Shown here piece by piece: positions 43,986-51,966 of a DNA stretch of 64,000 nucleotides. The translations under genes were made by a program, and so were the position numbers. The stretch is from Mobilicoccus pelagius NBRC 104925 (GTDB taxonomy: Bacteria; Actinomycetota; Actinomycetes; Actinomycetales; Dermatophilaceae): assembly GCF_000247995.1 (NCBI RefSeq), contig NZ_BAFE01000089.1, positions 62,001 through 126,000 on the forward strand, written 5' to 3'. How positions within the stretch are numbered: the stretch's first letter is position 1; each line of letters begins with the position of its first letter. The notes below the pieces were generated by a model. The model was not told the DNA's origin, searched no databases, and saw nothing but the letters and a program-made list of their open reading frames with translations.

Positions 43986-44981
43986 CGGAGCGCCTCGTCC
44001 TGGGCGAGCGTGGCGGCGCCGACGACGCCGGCGTCGTCGAGGAGTCCGGCGAACTCGAGGCGACCGTAGGGCCGGAACCGGCGCCCCGTCATCCCCTCCT
44101 CGAAGGCCTCCCGCGCCGGTTCGAGCAGCAGGTCGCCCGCCTGGGAGACCCCACCGCCGACGAGCACGAGCTCCGGGTCGAGCACGGCCGCGAGCGAGGC
44201 GGCGCCGCTGCCGATCCATCGGCCGAGATCGGCGATGAGTCCCCTCGCCGCGGGGTCGCCCGCGAGCGCCACCTCCGTGACGTCGGGGCCGGAGAGACGC
44301 CCCGGATCCCCCCTCGCACCGGTCCCGGAGGGCCGCGGCACGGGGGCCGCCCTCGTCGACGAGGTGACGGGCCTTCCGCACGAGCGCGGTGCCGGAGCCG
44401 TACTGCTCGAGGCAGCCCCGCACCCCGCATCCGCAGAGCAGACCGTCGGGCACGACCCGGATGTGCCCCACCTCGGCGCCGACACCGTGGGCGCCCCGCA
44501 CGAGGTCGCCCTCGGTGACGACGCCACCGCCGACGCCCGTGCCGATCGTGAGGAGGACGAGGTCCTCGACGTCACGGGCGGGGCCGTGGACGAACTCGCC
44601 CCACGTCGCCGCGTTCGCGTCGTTCTCGAGGACGACCGGCAACCCGACGAGATCGGTGAGTCGTGCACGGAACGGTTCGTCACGCCAGGCGATGTTCGGG
44701 GCGAACAGCACCCGTTCGCGGGCACGGTCGAGGAACCCGGCGACCGCGACGCCGACGGCGGGCACGTCGTGGCCGTCGACGAGTTCCCGCGTGAGGTCCG
44801 CCGCCGCAGCGACGATCCCCTCGGGGTGCTGCGCCGGGGTCTCCCGCCGGGCACGGGCGAGGATCTCCCCGCCCGTCGTGACGAGGGCGCCGAGGATCTT
44901 CGTCCCGCCGATGTCGAGGCCGACGGTGGCGCCCGCCGCCCGACCCTCGGGGGCGGAGGAGCTGGGCTCACGTGTCGTCAT
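43982..44981 (-). pseudogene. Second ROK-family sugar kinase, interrupted by a one-base frameshift
   Basis: From ATG 44981 the frame gives GLDIGGTKILGALVTTGG, ENDANAATWGEFV, TIGTGVGGGVV and the zinc motif CGCGVRGCLEQYGSG. After ALRDRCEG the reading frame is lost at a run of six C on the plus strand (44308-44313, G on the coding strand). The remainder (DPGRLSGPDVTEVALAGD to the stop at 43982) continues in the next frame. With one G fewer the protein would be 332 residues and intact, with the same ATGA overlap to the next ROK gene. Possible sequencing error, otherwise inactive because the C-terminal lobe is lost. Confidence 0.8.
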
Positions 44982-45403
44982 GGGTTCTCCCGCTGGTCGT
45001 CGGAACGGTCGTCGTCGCAATGGTCGTCGTGGTCGCCGCGCGTGTGGTGGGTGGGGCGGTCGTCCTGAGCCGCGTCGCCCGGGCCGCCGGGCGACGCGTC
45101 CGCGCGTCGCTCCCAGGCGCCCGCCGCGGCGCGCAGGCCGTGGGTGAGGAGATCCGTCGCCGACGCGAGATCGCGGAGGACCCCCGGTCCGTGTGCATGC
45201 GTCCAGCGGTGGCCCCGGCACCACGGGCACCGGCAGGCGTCCCCGCCCGCGGCGTGCGCAGGACCCGTCGACGGCGTCACCGGAGGGGGGTCCGTCGGCG
45301 GGGCCTCCGCGCGGGCGGACGTCGCCTCTCTGCGGGCCTCGCGCAACGCCTCCCCGAGCCGCCGTGCCTCGTCCTCGACGGAACCGACGTGCTCCCCGTT
45401 CAT
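44978..45403 (-). CDS. Hypothetical protein with a CRCPWCRG zinc motif
   Basis: A 141-residue protein. The N-terminal helix is rich in Ala, Arg and Glu, and the middle reads ACRCPWCRGHRWTHAHGPGVLRDL. The C-terminal quarter is very rich in Asp and His (THHTRGDHDDHCDDDRSDD). It overlaps both neighbours by 4 bases, in an operon SRPBCC - this gene - ROK - ROK. Similar short proteins with one CxxC site lie in this position in other actinobacteria. Function unknown, metal binding plausible. Confidence 0.65.
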   Translation of the reverse strand: MNGEHVGSVEDEARRLGEALREARREATSARAEAPPTDPPPVTPSTGPAHAAGGDACRCPWCRGHRWTHAHGPGVLRDLASATDLLTHGLRAAAGAWERRADASPGGPGDAAQDDRPTHHTRGDHDDHCDDDRSDDQRENP

Positions 45404-45843
45404 CCCTCGACCCGCGCCTTGAGCCCCTGCAACGCCGTGGAGACGATCGTGCGCTCCGCCTTACGCCGGAGGATCCCCGGTAGCGGCACCGCGAGCTCGA
45501 CCGAGAGGTCGTACGTGACGCGCGTCCCGCCACCCTCCCGGGCGATGACGTAACGACCGTCGAGCGCCTCCAGCTTCTGCGAGCGCACGAGCCGCCACGA
45601 CACCTCCCCGACGCCGTCGGCGTCGAGGGCCCACGTGTACGCGAGCACGTACGTGTCCTCCATCGGACCGGACCCGACGGTGAACTCCACCTCGACCGGC
45701 CAGGCCCCCTCGTCCTCGGTGAGGACCGTGACGGATCGCACGTCCGGGGACCACTCCGGATAGGCCTCGACGTCGGCGACGACGTCGCACACCGCCCCCG
45801 GCTCCGCAGCGACGAGGATCGACTCCTGTGTTCTGGGCGACAT
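45400..45843 (-). CDS. SRPBCC (START-like/polyketide cyclase) family protein
   Basis: A 147-residue helix-grip protein that forms a hydrophobic pocket. Pattern: ILVAAEPGAVCDVVADVEAYPEWSPDV (N-terminal), YVLAYTWALDADGVGEVSW, LDGRYVI, GGGTRVTYDLSVEL and a long C-terminal helix GILRRKAERTIVSTALQGLKARVEG, each in family order. It is the positional equivalent of Rv2185c, next to the FadD15-like ligase, so a lipid-handling role is plausible. The ATG has TAGCCT 6 bases before it. Confidence 0.85.
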   Translation of the reverse strand: MSPRTQESILVAAEPGAVCDVVADVEAYPEWSPDVRSVTVLTEDEGAWPVEVEFTVGSGPMEDTYVLAYTWALDADGVGEVSWRLVRSQKLEALDGRYVIAREGGGTRVTYDLSVELAVPLPGILRRKAERTIVSTALQGLKARVEG

Positions 45844-45849
45844 GTCCGT

Positions 45850-45855
45850 AGGCTA
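45850..45855 (-). promoter_or_regulatory. -10 box (TAGCCT) of a leaderless promoter for the SRPBCC-ROK operon
   Basis: TAGCCT, six bases, then the ATG at 45843 on the minus strand, with no ribosome site. Confidence 0.6.
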
Positions 45856-45932
45856 ACGGCGTCCGTGGCCACGAGTAGGGTGACCCGACGTCGGGCGCCC
45901 GCCCGCACCCCGGATCGCGTGAAGAGGAGCCG

Positions 45933-47729
45933 ATGCGCGAATCGATCATCCCCCCCGCCGTCCCGCCCACCACCGAGGGCACCCTCGCCGACATCCCCGC
46001 CCGCAACGCGGCGCGGCGACCCGAGCGCGTCGTGTTCTCCGTCAAAGGTCCGGCCGGCACGTGGCGCGACGTCACCGCGCGGGAGTTCCACGCCGACGTC
46101 CGCCGCCTCGCCAAGGGATTCGTCGCCGCCGGCATCGGCGTCGGTGAGCGCGTGGCGATCATGAGCCGGACGCGGTACGAGTGGACCCTCCTCGACTTCG
46201 CCCTGTGGACCGCGGGCGCCGTGCCCGTCCCCGTCTACGAGACGTCCTCCGCCTCCCAGCTGCGATGGATCCTCGAGGACACCGCCTCCTGCGCCCTCGT
46301 CGTCGAGAACGACGGCCACGCGGCCGTCGCCGCCGAGGTCCGCGACGACTGCCCCGCACTCGCGCAGGTGTGGTCCGTCGACGGTGGCGGTCTCGAGGAC
46401 CTCCTCCACGCCGGGGAGGACATCGACGACGCCACTCTCGACGCCCGTCTCGCGGGCCACGACCGTTCCGACCTCGCGACGATCATCTACACGTCGGGCA
46501 CGACGGGCCGGCCGAAGGGATGCGAGCTCACCCACGGCAACTTCATGGACCTCTCCGACAACATCGTCGTCGCCCTCGACCCGATCGTCGGACCGGACGA
46601 CGCGTCCATGCTCATGTTCCTGCCGCTCGCGCACGTCTTCGCGCGGCTCATCCAGGTCGTCGCCGTCGACGCGATGATGCGCGTCGGGCACGCCCCCGAC
46701 ATCAAGAACCTCATGGGTGACCTCTCCGGGTTCCACCCCACCTTCCTGCTCGCCGTCCCCCGCGTGTTCGAGAAGGTGTTCAACGCGGCCGACCAGTCGG
46801 CCCGTGCCGACGGCAAGGGCGGCATCTTCACCCGCGCCACCCGCACGGCCATCGTCTACAGTCGCGGCCTCGACGACCCCAAGGGCCCCTCGCCCCGGGT
46901 CCGTGTCGCCCACGCCGTCATGGAGCGGCTCGTCTACCGCAAGATCCGCGCCAAGCTCGGCGGTGAGATCCGGTACGCCGTCTCCGGCGGAGCCCCCCTC
47001 GGCGAGCGGCTCGGCCACTTCTTCCGCGGCATCGGCATCACCGTCCTCGAGGGCTACGGCCTCACCGAGACCACGGCGCCTGTCGCCGTCGGCCGCCCTG
47101 CCGGTCTCCGCATCGGCGCGGTCGGCCTGCCGATTCCCGGCGTCGGCGTCCGCATCGACGAGGACGGAGAGGTCCTCGTCCAGGGCGAGGGTGTCTTCCG
47201 CGCCTACCGCGGCAACCCCGAGGCGACCGCCGCCGCGTTCACCGAGGACGGCTGGTTCCGCACCGGAGACCTCGGCGACGTCGACGACGACGGGTTCCTC
47301 ACGATCACCGGCCGCAAGAAGGAGATCCTCGTCACCGCCGGCGGCAAGAACGTCGCCCCGGCCGCTCTCGAGGACATCGTGCGGGCGCACCCGCTCGTCT
47401 CGCAGGCCGTCGTCGTCGGCGACCAGCGTCCGTTCGTCGGTGCCCTCGTCACGATCGACGCCGAGATGGTGCCGGTGTGGGGCACCTCGCACGACCGCCC
47501 CGAACTCACGCCCGAGATGTGCCTCACCGACCCGATGGTCCGCGAGCACATCCAGAAGGCCGTCGACCGCGCGAACGCCACGGTGAGCCGCGCCGAGAGC
47601 ATCCGCTCGTTCCACATCATCCCGGGCGACTTCACCGAGGAGAACGGGTACCTCACGCCCTCGCTCAAGCTGCGGCGCAACGAGATCATGCGTGACTTCG
47701 CCGACGAGGTCGAGTCGCTCTACTCCTGA
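45933..47729 (+). CDS. fadD15: Long-chain acyl-CoA synthetase (FadD15-like AMP-forming ligase)
   Basis: A 598-residue ANL enzyme that activates fatty acids through an acyl-AMP. The ATP loop is IIYTSGTTGRPKGCELTH (near residue 185), then LPLAHVFARLIQ, GGAPLGERLGHFFRGIG, EGYGLTETTAPV, the hinge region TGDLGDVDDDGFLTITGRKKE and the catalytic Lys domain ENGYLTPSLKLRRN. It matches Rv2187 in position. GAAGAGGAG precedes the ATG. A hairpin follows the stop within the end of the converging gene. Confidence 0.95.
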   Translation: MRESIIPPAVPPTTEGTLADIPARNAARRPERVVFSVKGPAGTWRDVTAREFHADVRRLAKGFVAAGIGVGERVAIMSRTRYEWTLLDFALWTAGAVPVPVYETSSASQLRWILEDTASCALVVENDGHAAVAAEVRDDCPALAQVWSVDGGGLEDLLHAGEDIDDATLDARLAGHDRSDLATIIYTSGTTGRPKGCELTHGNFMDLSDNIVVALDPIVGPDDASMLMFLPLAHVFARLIQVVAVDAMMRVGHAPDIKNLMGDLSGFHPTFLLAVPRVFEKVFNAADQSARADGKGGIFTRATRTAIVYSRGLDDPKGPSPRVRVAHAVMERLVYRKIRAKLGGEIRYAVSGGAPLGERLGHFFRGIGITVLEGYGLTETTAPVAVGRPAGLRIGAVGLPIPGVGVRIDEDGEVLVQGEGVFRAYRGNPEATAAAFTEDGWFRTGDLGDVDDDGFLTITGRKKEILVTAGGKNVAPAALEDIVRAHPLVSQAVVVGDQRPFVGALVTIDAEMVPVWGTSHDRPELTPEMCLTDPMVREHIQKAVDRANATVSRAESIRSFHIIPGDFTEENGYLTPSLKLRRNEIMRDFADEVESLYS

Positions 47730-47735
47730 CGTCGG

Positions 47736-49040
47736 CTATCCCCGACGCCCCGGACGCGGCCGGTCGGACCCCCTCGTGGGGTCGGGCCGGCCGCGTTCGA
47801 GTTGTTGCCGCCACACCGGCAGGAGTCCTTGCTCGAGGGGGACGCGGTCGACGCCGCCGCCCCCGGCACGACCCCGCACGAGATCCACGGCGGCGTCCTC
47901 ACCGTGGAGGTCCGCGTACGTGCGGACGGCGGACAACGCCTGCGCGTAGGCGAGGAGGACGGCGTCCCTCCCTGCGCCCGCGACCTCGAACTCCTCGTCG
48001 CGGGGGAGGTGGCGAGGCGCGCCGTGCACGGCGACGTCGCGGCGCAGCGGGGCGAGCACGGCCTCGACCGGCACCGTCGACCGGCGGTAGGCGAGGTCGT
48101 CGGCCACCCCCTCGACGAGCCACCGAGGCGCCCGAGGTCGAGGGCCCGCGGCGAGGGCCACGTGGACGCACTCGTGCGTGAGGACGACGATCCGCCCCTC
48201 CTCGGAGAGCTCGCCCCAGGACTCCGGCGCCATGACGATCCACGTCTCGGACGTCGGCGCCTCCCCGACGGTCACCGTCGTCGCGGCGGGCCGGGCACCC
48301 CCACTCCCGGAGCCGTCCGAGCGCCCCGGCGTCGGTGGCAGGACGACGAGGGGAGGCACGTTCTCGGCCCGCGGCCAGACGGCACGACAGCGGCGCCAGG
48401 CCTCCTCGGCCGCCCCCGACACCACCGCCGGATCGAGGGGCGCAGCAGATGCGACGGATGCGGTGGCTCGAACGTCCTCGCGAGGTGCGGGCGCGACGGG
48501 GCGCCGCGGTGTCGTCGGGGATGCGGCGGGCCGCGGGGAGGTGAGGCCCGGAGCGGTCGCGACCGTGGGCGGCCGAGTGTGCGACACGCGCCCGCCGCCG
48601 GGGGCGTGCGAGGCGCTCGGTCCGCGCGGGACGTTCGCCGTGTGGGACCCACCGGGTGCGCCGGGGACGAGCATGGGGCCCACGACGAGGGAATGCGGCC
48701 CCGCGTGGACCATCCGCCCCGGCCAGCGCCTCTCGACCATCTCGCGCGCCCGTGCGAGGAGCGCGCGATCGGCCTCCCCGGCAGGACCGACGGATCGGCG
48801 CCGGGGCACATCGGGGGCCCCTGCCATGCGCGTCGGGCCCGCTGACGGCGCCTCCGTTACGGACGACGTGACATCGGACGACGCCTCCCCCGTCGCAGGC
48901 ACGGCCTGCGTGCCGGCGGACGTACCGGGCCCGGGCGACGTCGCGCACCCGGTGAGGAGGACGATGAGGGCGAACGTCGCCGTTGCCCGGCCTCGACGCC
49001 GGGTTCGGCGCCCTCCCTCGTCACCCGGCTGCGCGCACAC
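47736..49040 (-). CDS. Lipoprotein with an HExxH metallopeptidase-like domain
   Basis: A 434-residue protein from GTG 49040. An Arg-rich start and hydrophobic stretch lead to the lipobox LLTGC (near residue 28), so it should be anchored outside the membrane. About 170 residues of Pro/Ser/Thr/Gly-rich linker follow, then a C-terminal domain with LTHECVHVAL (His289, Glu290, His293) and APRWLVEGVADDLAYR, where a downstream Glu could be the third zinc ligand. This resembles peptidase MA-like gluzincins. Substrate unknown. Its start overlaps the preceding small gene by 20 bases. Confidence 0.7.
   Translation of the reverse strand: MCAQPGDEGGRRTRRRGRATATFALIVLLTGCATSPGPGTSAGTQAVPATGEASSDVTSSVTEAPSAGPTRMAGAPDVPRRRSVGPAGEADRALLARAREMVERRWPGRMVHAGPHSLVVGPMLVPGAPGGSHTANVPRGPSASHAPGGGRVSHTRPPTVATAPGLTSPRPAASPTTPRRPVAPAPREDVRATASVASAAPLDPAVVSGAAEEAWRRCRAVWPRAENVPPLVVLPPTPGRSDGSGSGGARPAATTVTVGEAPTSETWIVMAPESWGELSEEGRIVVLTHECVHVALAAGPRPRAPRWLVEGVADDLAYRRSTVPVEAVLAPLRRDVAVHGAPRHLPRDEEFEVAGAGRDAVLLAYAQALSAVRTYADLHGEDAAVDLVRGRAGGGGVDRVPLEQGLLPVWRQQLERGRPDPTRGSDRPRPGRRG
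47755..47795 (+). terminator. Imperfect 18-bp hairpin behind the acyl-CoA synthetase gene
   Basis: Arms 47755-47772 and 47778-47795 pair except at two positions around a 5-base loop. It lies inside the last codons of the converging lipoprotein gene, since only 6 bases separate the two stops. Confidence 0.65.
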
Positions 49041-49269
49041 CCTCCCAGGGTTGCACCTCGGCCGTGAGCAGTGCCGCCTCGGACGCGCCGATGAGCCCCG
49101 CGCCGACGAACACGTCGACCGCCCGGCGCTCCACGGGGTCGAGGGCCAGGCCGGTGACGGGCGCATCGAGCAGCACCCGCACCGCGCAGTCCTCGCAGGC
49201 CCGGCCGGCGACCGGGCAGGTGCCGCAATCCATGACCAACGACCCGCCGGTCTCGATGGTGTCGAACAT
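49021..49269 (-). CDS. Small conserved cysteine-rich protein
   Basis: An 82-residue protein with CGTCPVAGRACEDCAV near residues 15-30 (three or four potential metal or iron-sulfur ligands), followed by DAPVTGLALDPVERRAVDVFVGAGLI. I recall similar actinobacterial proteins next to cell-wall NlpC/P60 hydrolase genes. Here the partner is the HExxH lipoprotein gene, which it overlaps by 20 bases. Function unknown. Confidence 0.7.
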   Translation of the reverse strand: MFDTIETGGSLVMDCGTCPVAGRACEDCAVRVLLDAPVTGLALDPVERRAVDVFVGAGLIGASEAALLTAEVQPWEGVRAAG

Positions 49270-49464
49270 CTCGGCCTCCTCGACCTCGTCCCGTGGACCC
49301 CTCGGCCCCGGTGCGTTCGCACGCTACGACCACCCCCCGACAACCCTTCGCCGTGGCGCATCGGGAGGGGACGTCGCACAGGCGCGGCGGTTAGACGGCC
49401 GGGCCGACGGGCACCTGGTCCGCGTGGACGAAAGGTTGTCGGAGGGCCCTGCGAGGGTGCTCCC

Positions 49465-51492
49465 ATGCACGACGACCCTGCTGTTCCGCCTCCCTCGGAC
49501 CCGGCCCCGGTCCCGGTTCACACGCCTACCCCGGCGTCCGGGCCCGCCACCGGGTCCGGAACGGAAACCGGCGCGGGATCCGGCGTCGGCGCCGGCGCCA
49601 GCGCCGGATCCCGCGTCGCGGGTCTCCACGGCGGTGCTGTTCTCGGCGCGTTCGTCCCGCAGGACGGGGGTCGGGAGGGCCACGGCGGAGCAGCCCTCGA
49701 GGAGCAGATCGTCCAGGGCCCGCCGGAGGTGCTGGGCACGCCGCTGTCGGAGGTCACATTCGTCGTCGTCGACCTCGAGACCACCGGCGGCAGCCCCGCC
49801 GACTCCAGCATCACCGAGATCGGCGCGGTCAAGGTCAACGGCGGGGAGGTCGTCGAGGAGTTCCACACCCTCGTCGACCCGCAGGTGCCGGTGCCTCCGT
49901 TCATCCGTCTCCTCACCGGCATCACCGACGAGATGCTCGAGGGCGCCCCCCACATCGACGAGGTGCTGCCCTCGTTCCTCGAGTTCTCCCGGGGCGCCGT
50001 CCTCGTCGCGCACAACGCTCCGTTCGATATCGGCTTCCTCCGCGCCGCCACCCGGGCCTGCGGCCTGTCCTGGCCCGCCCCTGCCGTCGTCGACACGGTC
50101 ACCCTCGCGCGTCGTCTCGTCACCCGAGACGAGGTGCCCAACCACAAGCTCGGCACCCTCGCCGAACTGTTCGGCACGGCCGTCGCCCCCGACCACCGTG
50201 CCCTCCACGACGCGCGCGCCACGGTCGACGTCCTCCACGGACTCCTCGCCCGCTGCGGCAGCTCCGGTCCGCTCGCGGCCCGCACGCTCGAGGATCTCCA
50301 GGTCCTCGCCTCCCGTGTCCACCCCGTCCAGCGGCGCAAGCGTCACCTCGCCGAGGGCCTGCCCTCCGCGCCGGGGGTCTACATGTTCACCGGCGTGCGC
50401 GGCCAGGTGCTCTACGTCGGCACCTCCACCGACATCCGCCGCCGGGTGGCCTCGTACTTCACGGCGGCGGAGCAGCGCGCCCGCATGACCGAGATGCTCA
50501 CGGCCGCCGAGCACGTCGTCCCCGTCGTGTGCACGACGCGTCTTGAGGCCCAGGTCCGTGAGATCCGGCTCATCGCCGAGCACGATCCCCCGTACAACCG
50601 ACAGTCGAGGAGGCCGTGGTCCCGATCGTGGATCAAAGTCACGGTCGAACCGTTCCCGCGGCTGTCGGTCGTCACGAGGGTCAAGGACGACGGCGCCTGG
50701 TACGCCGGGCCGTTCGCCCGGAAGCAGTCCGCCGTGGACGCCGTGGCCGCCGTCCACGAGGTGCTCCCGCTGCGGCAGTGCACCACCCGGCTGGCGCGTC
50801 TCTCCTCCGCCGCCTCCCCCTGCCTCCTCGCCGAGATCGGCCGGTGCGGGGCGCCCTGCCTCGGTCGTCAGAGCGTCGAGGAGTACGCCCCCGTCGCGAG
50901 CCGTGCCCATCGGCTCTTCGCCGGCGCCGACCGGTCGCTGCTCGACGCCCTCCGCTCCCGGATGCGCGAGCTCGCCGCCGAGGAACGCTTCGAGGAGGCC
51001 GACGCGGTCCGACGACGCACCGCCGCCCTCACCGACGGGCTCGGCCGCGTCCAACGACTCGCCCCCCTCGCGGAGGCGCCGGAGATCGTCGCGGCGCGCC
51101 GACGCGACGGCGGCGGATGGGAGGTCGTCTCCGTCCGGCACGGCCGCCTCGCCGGCACGACGCTCACCCCGCCCGGGACCGACCCCATGCCCTCCATCTC
51201 GGCGATGCGCGCCGCCGCCGAGGTGGTCGCGCCCCCCGTCGCCCCGAGCCCGGCGACGACGCCCGAGGAGACGGAGATCCTCCATCGATGGCTCACCACC
51301 GAGGGGGTGCGCCTGGTCGATCTCGTCGGCACGTGGAGCTGCCCCGTGGGCGGCGCCGACGGGGCTCCGAGCCTCCGCTCGGCCGAAGCCCCCGGCGGGG
51401 AGGACGGCGAGAGGAACGGCGGAACGGACCCGCACCGGGACGATCGGACCCCCGGCGCCCCCACCGCTCTCACGACTAGAGTTGCCCCGTGA
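49465..51492 (+). CDS. DEDDh exonuclease fused to a GIY-YIG (UvrC-like) nuclease domain
   Basis: A 675-residue protein, equivalent in position and layout to Rv2191. After an acidic/Gly-Pro-rich start of about 85 residues comes a DnaQ-like domain: FVVVDLETTGG (Asp and Glu), VAHNAPFDIGFLRAA, KLGTLAELFG and HRALHDARATVDVL (His and Asp). Near residue 300 the GIY-YIG domain begins: PGVYMFTGVRGQVLYVGTS and NRQSRRPWSRSW. A UvrC-like region follows with ASPCLLAEIGRCGAPCLG and a UVR-type helix near 500. Probably acts in DNA repair. ATG 49465 was chosen as first start of the frame after the divergent region. Confidence 0.9.
   Translation: MHDDPAVPPPSDPAPVPVHTPTPASGPATGSGTETGAGSGVGAGASAGSRVAGLHGGAVLGAFVPQDGGREGHGGAALEEQIVQGPPEVLGTPLSEVTFVVVDLETTGGSPADSSITEIGAVKVNGGEVVEEFHTLVDPQVPVPPFIRLLTGITDEMLEGAPHIDEVLPSFLEFSRGAVLVAHNAPFDIGFLRAATRACGLSWPAPAVVDTVTLARRLVTRDEVPNHKLGTLAELFGTAVAPDHRALHDARATVDVLHGLLARCGSSGPLAARTLEDLQVLASRVHPVQRRKRHLAEGLPSAPGVYMFTGVRGQVLYVGTSTDIRRRVASYFTAAEQRARMTEMLTAAEHVVPVVCTTRLEAQVREIRLIAEHDPPYNRQSRRPWSRSWIKVTVEPFPRLSVVTRVKDDGAWYAGPFARKQSAVDAVAAVHEVLPLRQCTTRLARLSSAASPCLLAEIGRCGAPCLGRQSVEEYAPVASRAHRLFAGADRSLLDALRSRMRELAAEERFEEADAVRRRTAALTDGLGRVQRLAPLAEAPEIVAARRRDGGGWEVVSVRHGRLAGTTLTPPGTDPMPSISAMRAAAEVVAPPVAPSPATTPEETEILHRWLTTEGVRLVDLVGTWSCPVGGADGAPSLRSAEAPGGEDGERNGGTDPHRDDRTPGAPTALTTRVAP
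51477..51482 (+). promoter_or_regulatory. -10 box (TAGAGT) of a leaderless promoter for the Lrp-ligand-domain gene
   Basis: TAGAGT ends 6 bases before the GTG at 51489, inside the last codons of the exonuclease gene. Confidence 0.55.
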
Positions 51493-51767
51493 TCACCGCC
51501 ATCGTCCTCATCAACGCCGACGTCCACCGCATCCCCGAGGCCGGGCAGGCCATCGCAGAGATCGACGGCGTCACCGAGGTGTACTCCGTCACCGGCGGCG
51601 CCGACCTCATCGCGCTCGTCAAGGTGGCTCGGCACGAAGACCTGGCCGACGTCATCGCCGACCGCATCAACAAGGCCCAGGGCGTCATCTCCACCGACAC
51701 CCACATCGCGTTCCGCACATACAGCAGGAGCGACCTCGACGCGGCGTTCAGCATCGGCCTCGACTGA
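51489..51767 (+). CDS. Stand-alone Lrp/AsnC ligand-binding (RAM) domain protein
   Basis: A 92-residue protein consisting only of the alpha-beta sandwich ligand domain of Lrp/AsnC regulators: AIVLINADVHRIPEAGQAI, VTGGADLIALVKV and GVISTDTHIAFRTYS. There is no helix-turn-helix, so it cannot bind DNA alone and may sense an amino acid or join a full-length regulator. The GTG overlaps the exonuclease stop by 4 bases but also has its own -10 box. Confidence 0.88.
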   Translation: MITAIVLINADVHRIPEAGQAIAEIDGVTEVYSVTGGADLIALVKVARHEDLADVIADRINKAQGVISTDTHIAFRTYSRSDLDAAFSIGLD

Positions 51768-51936
51768 GTTCTCCGCACGCCCTCACCGCCGAGGAGCCCG
51801 CTCGGCGCAGTTCGTCGACGTCCGGCGTACAGGTTCCGGCGAGGCCAAGGATCCGTGTGCGCGTCCGGTCCGCATGTGCGCGTGATCGGCGCCCGCTCCC
51901 GGCCGAGGAACGACGAACCGACGCGTCACGCATGGC

Positions 51937-51955
51937 GGCCGGGCCGTGCCCGGCC
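51937..51955. terminator. Hairpin downstream of trpD
   Basis: GGCCGGGC and GCCCGGCC pair around CGT, extended by a TGG/CCA outside one mismatch. It lies between the converging Lrp-like gene and trpD, 12 bases past the trpD stop. Confidence 0.6.
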
Positions 51956-51966
51956 ACCATGCGGCG

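Noticed and set aside
49324-51435. 703-residue open frame antisense to the exonuclease gene
   Set aside because: The sense strand holds complete DEDD and GIY-YIG motifs. The antisense frame is compositionally a shadow.
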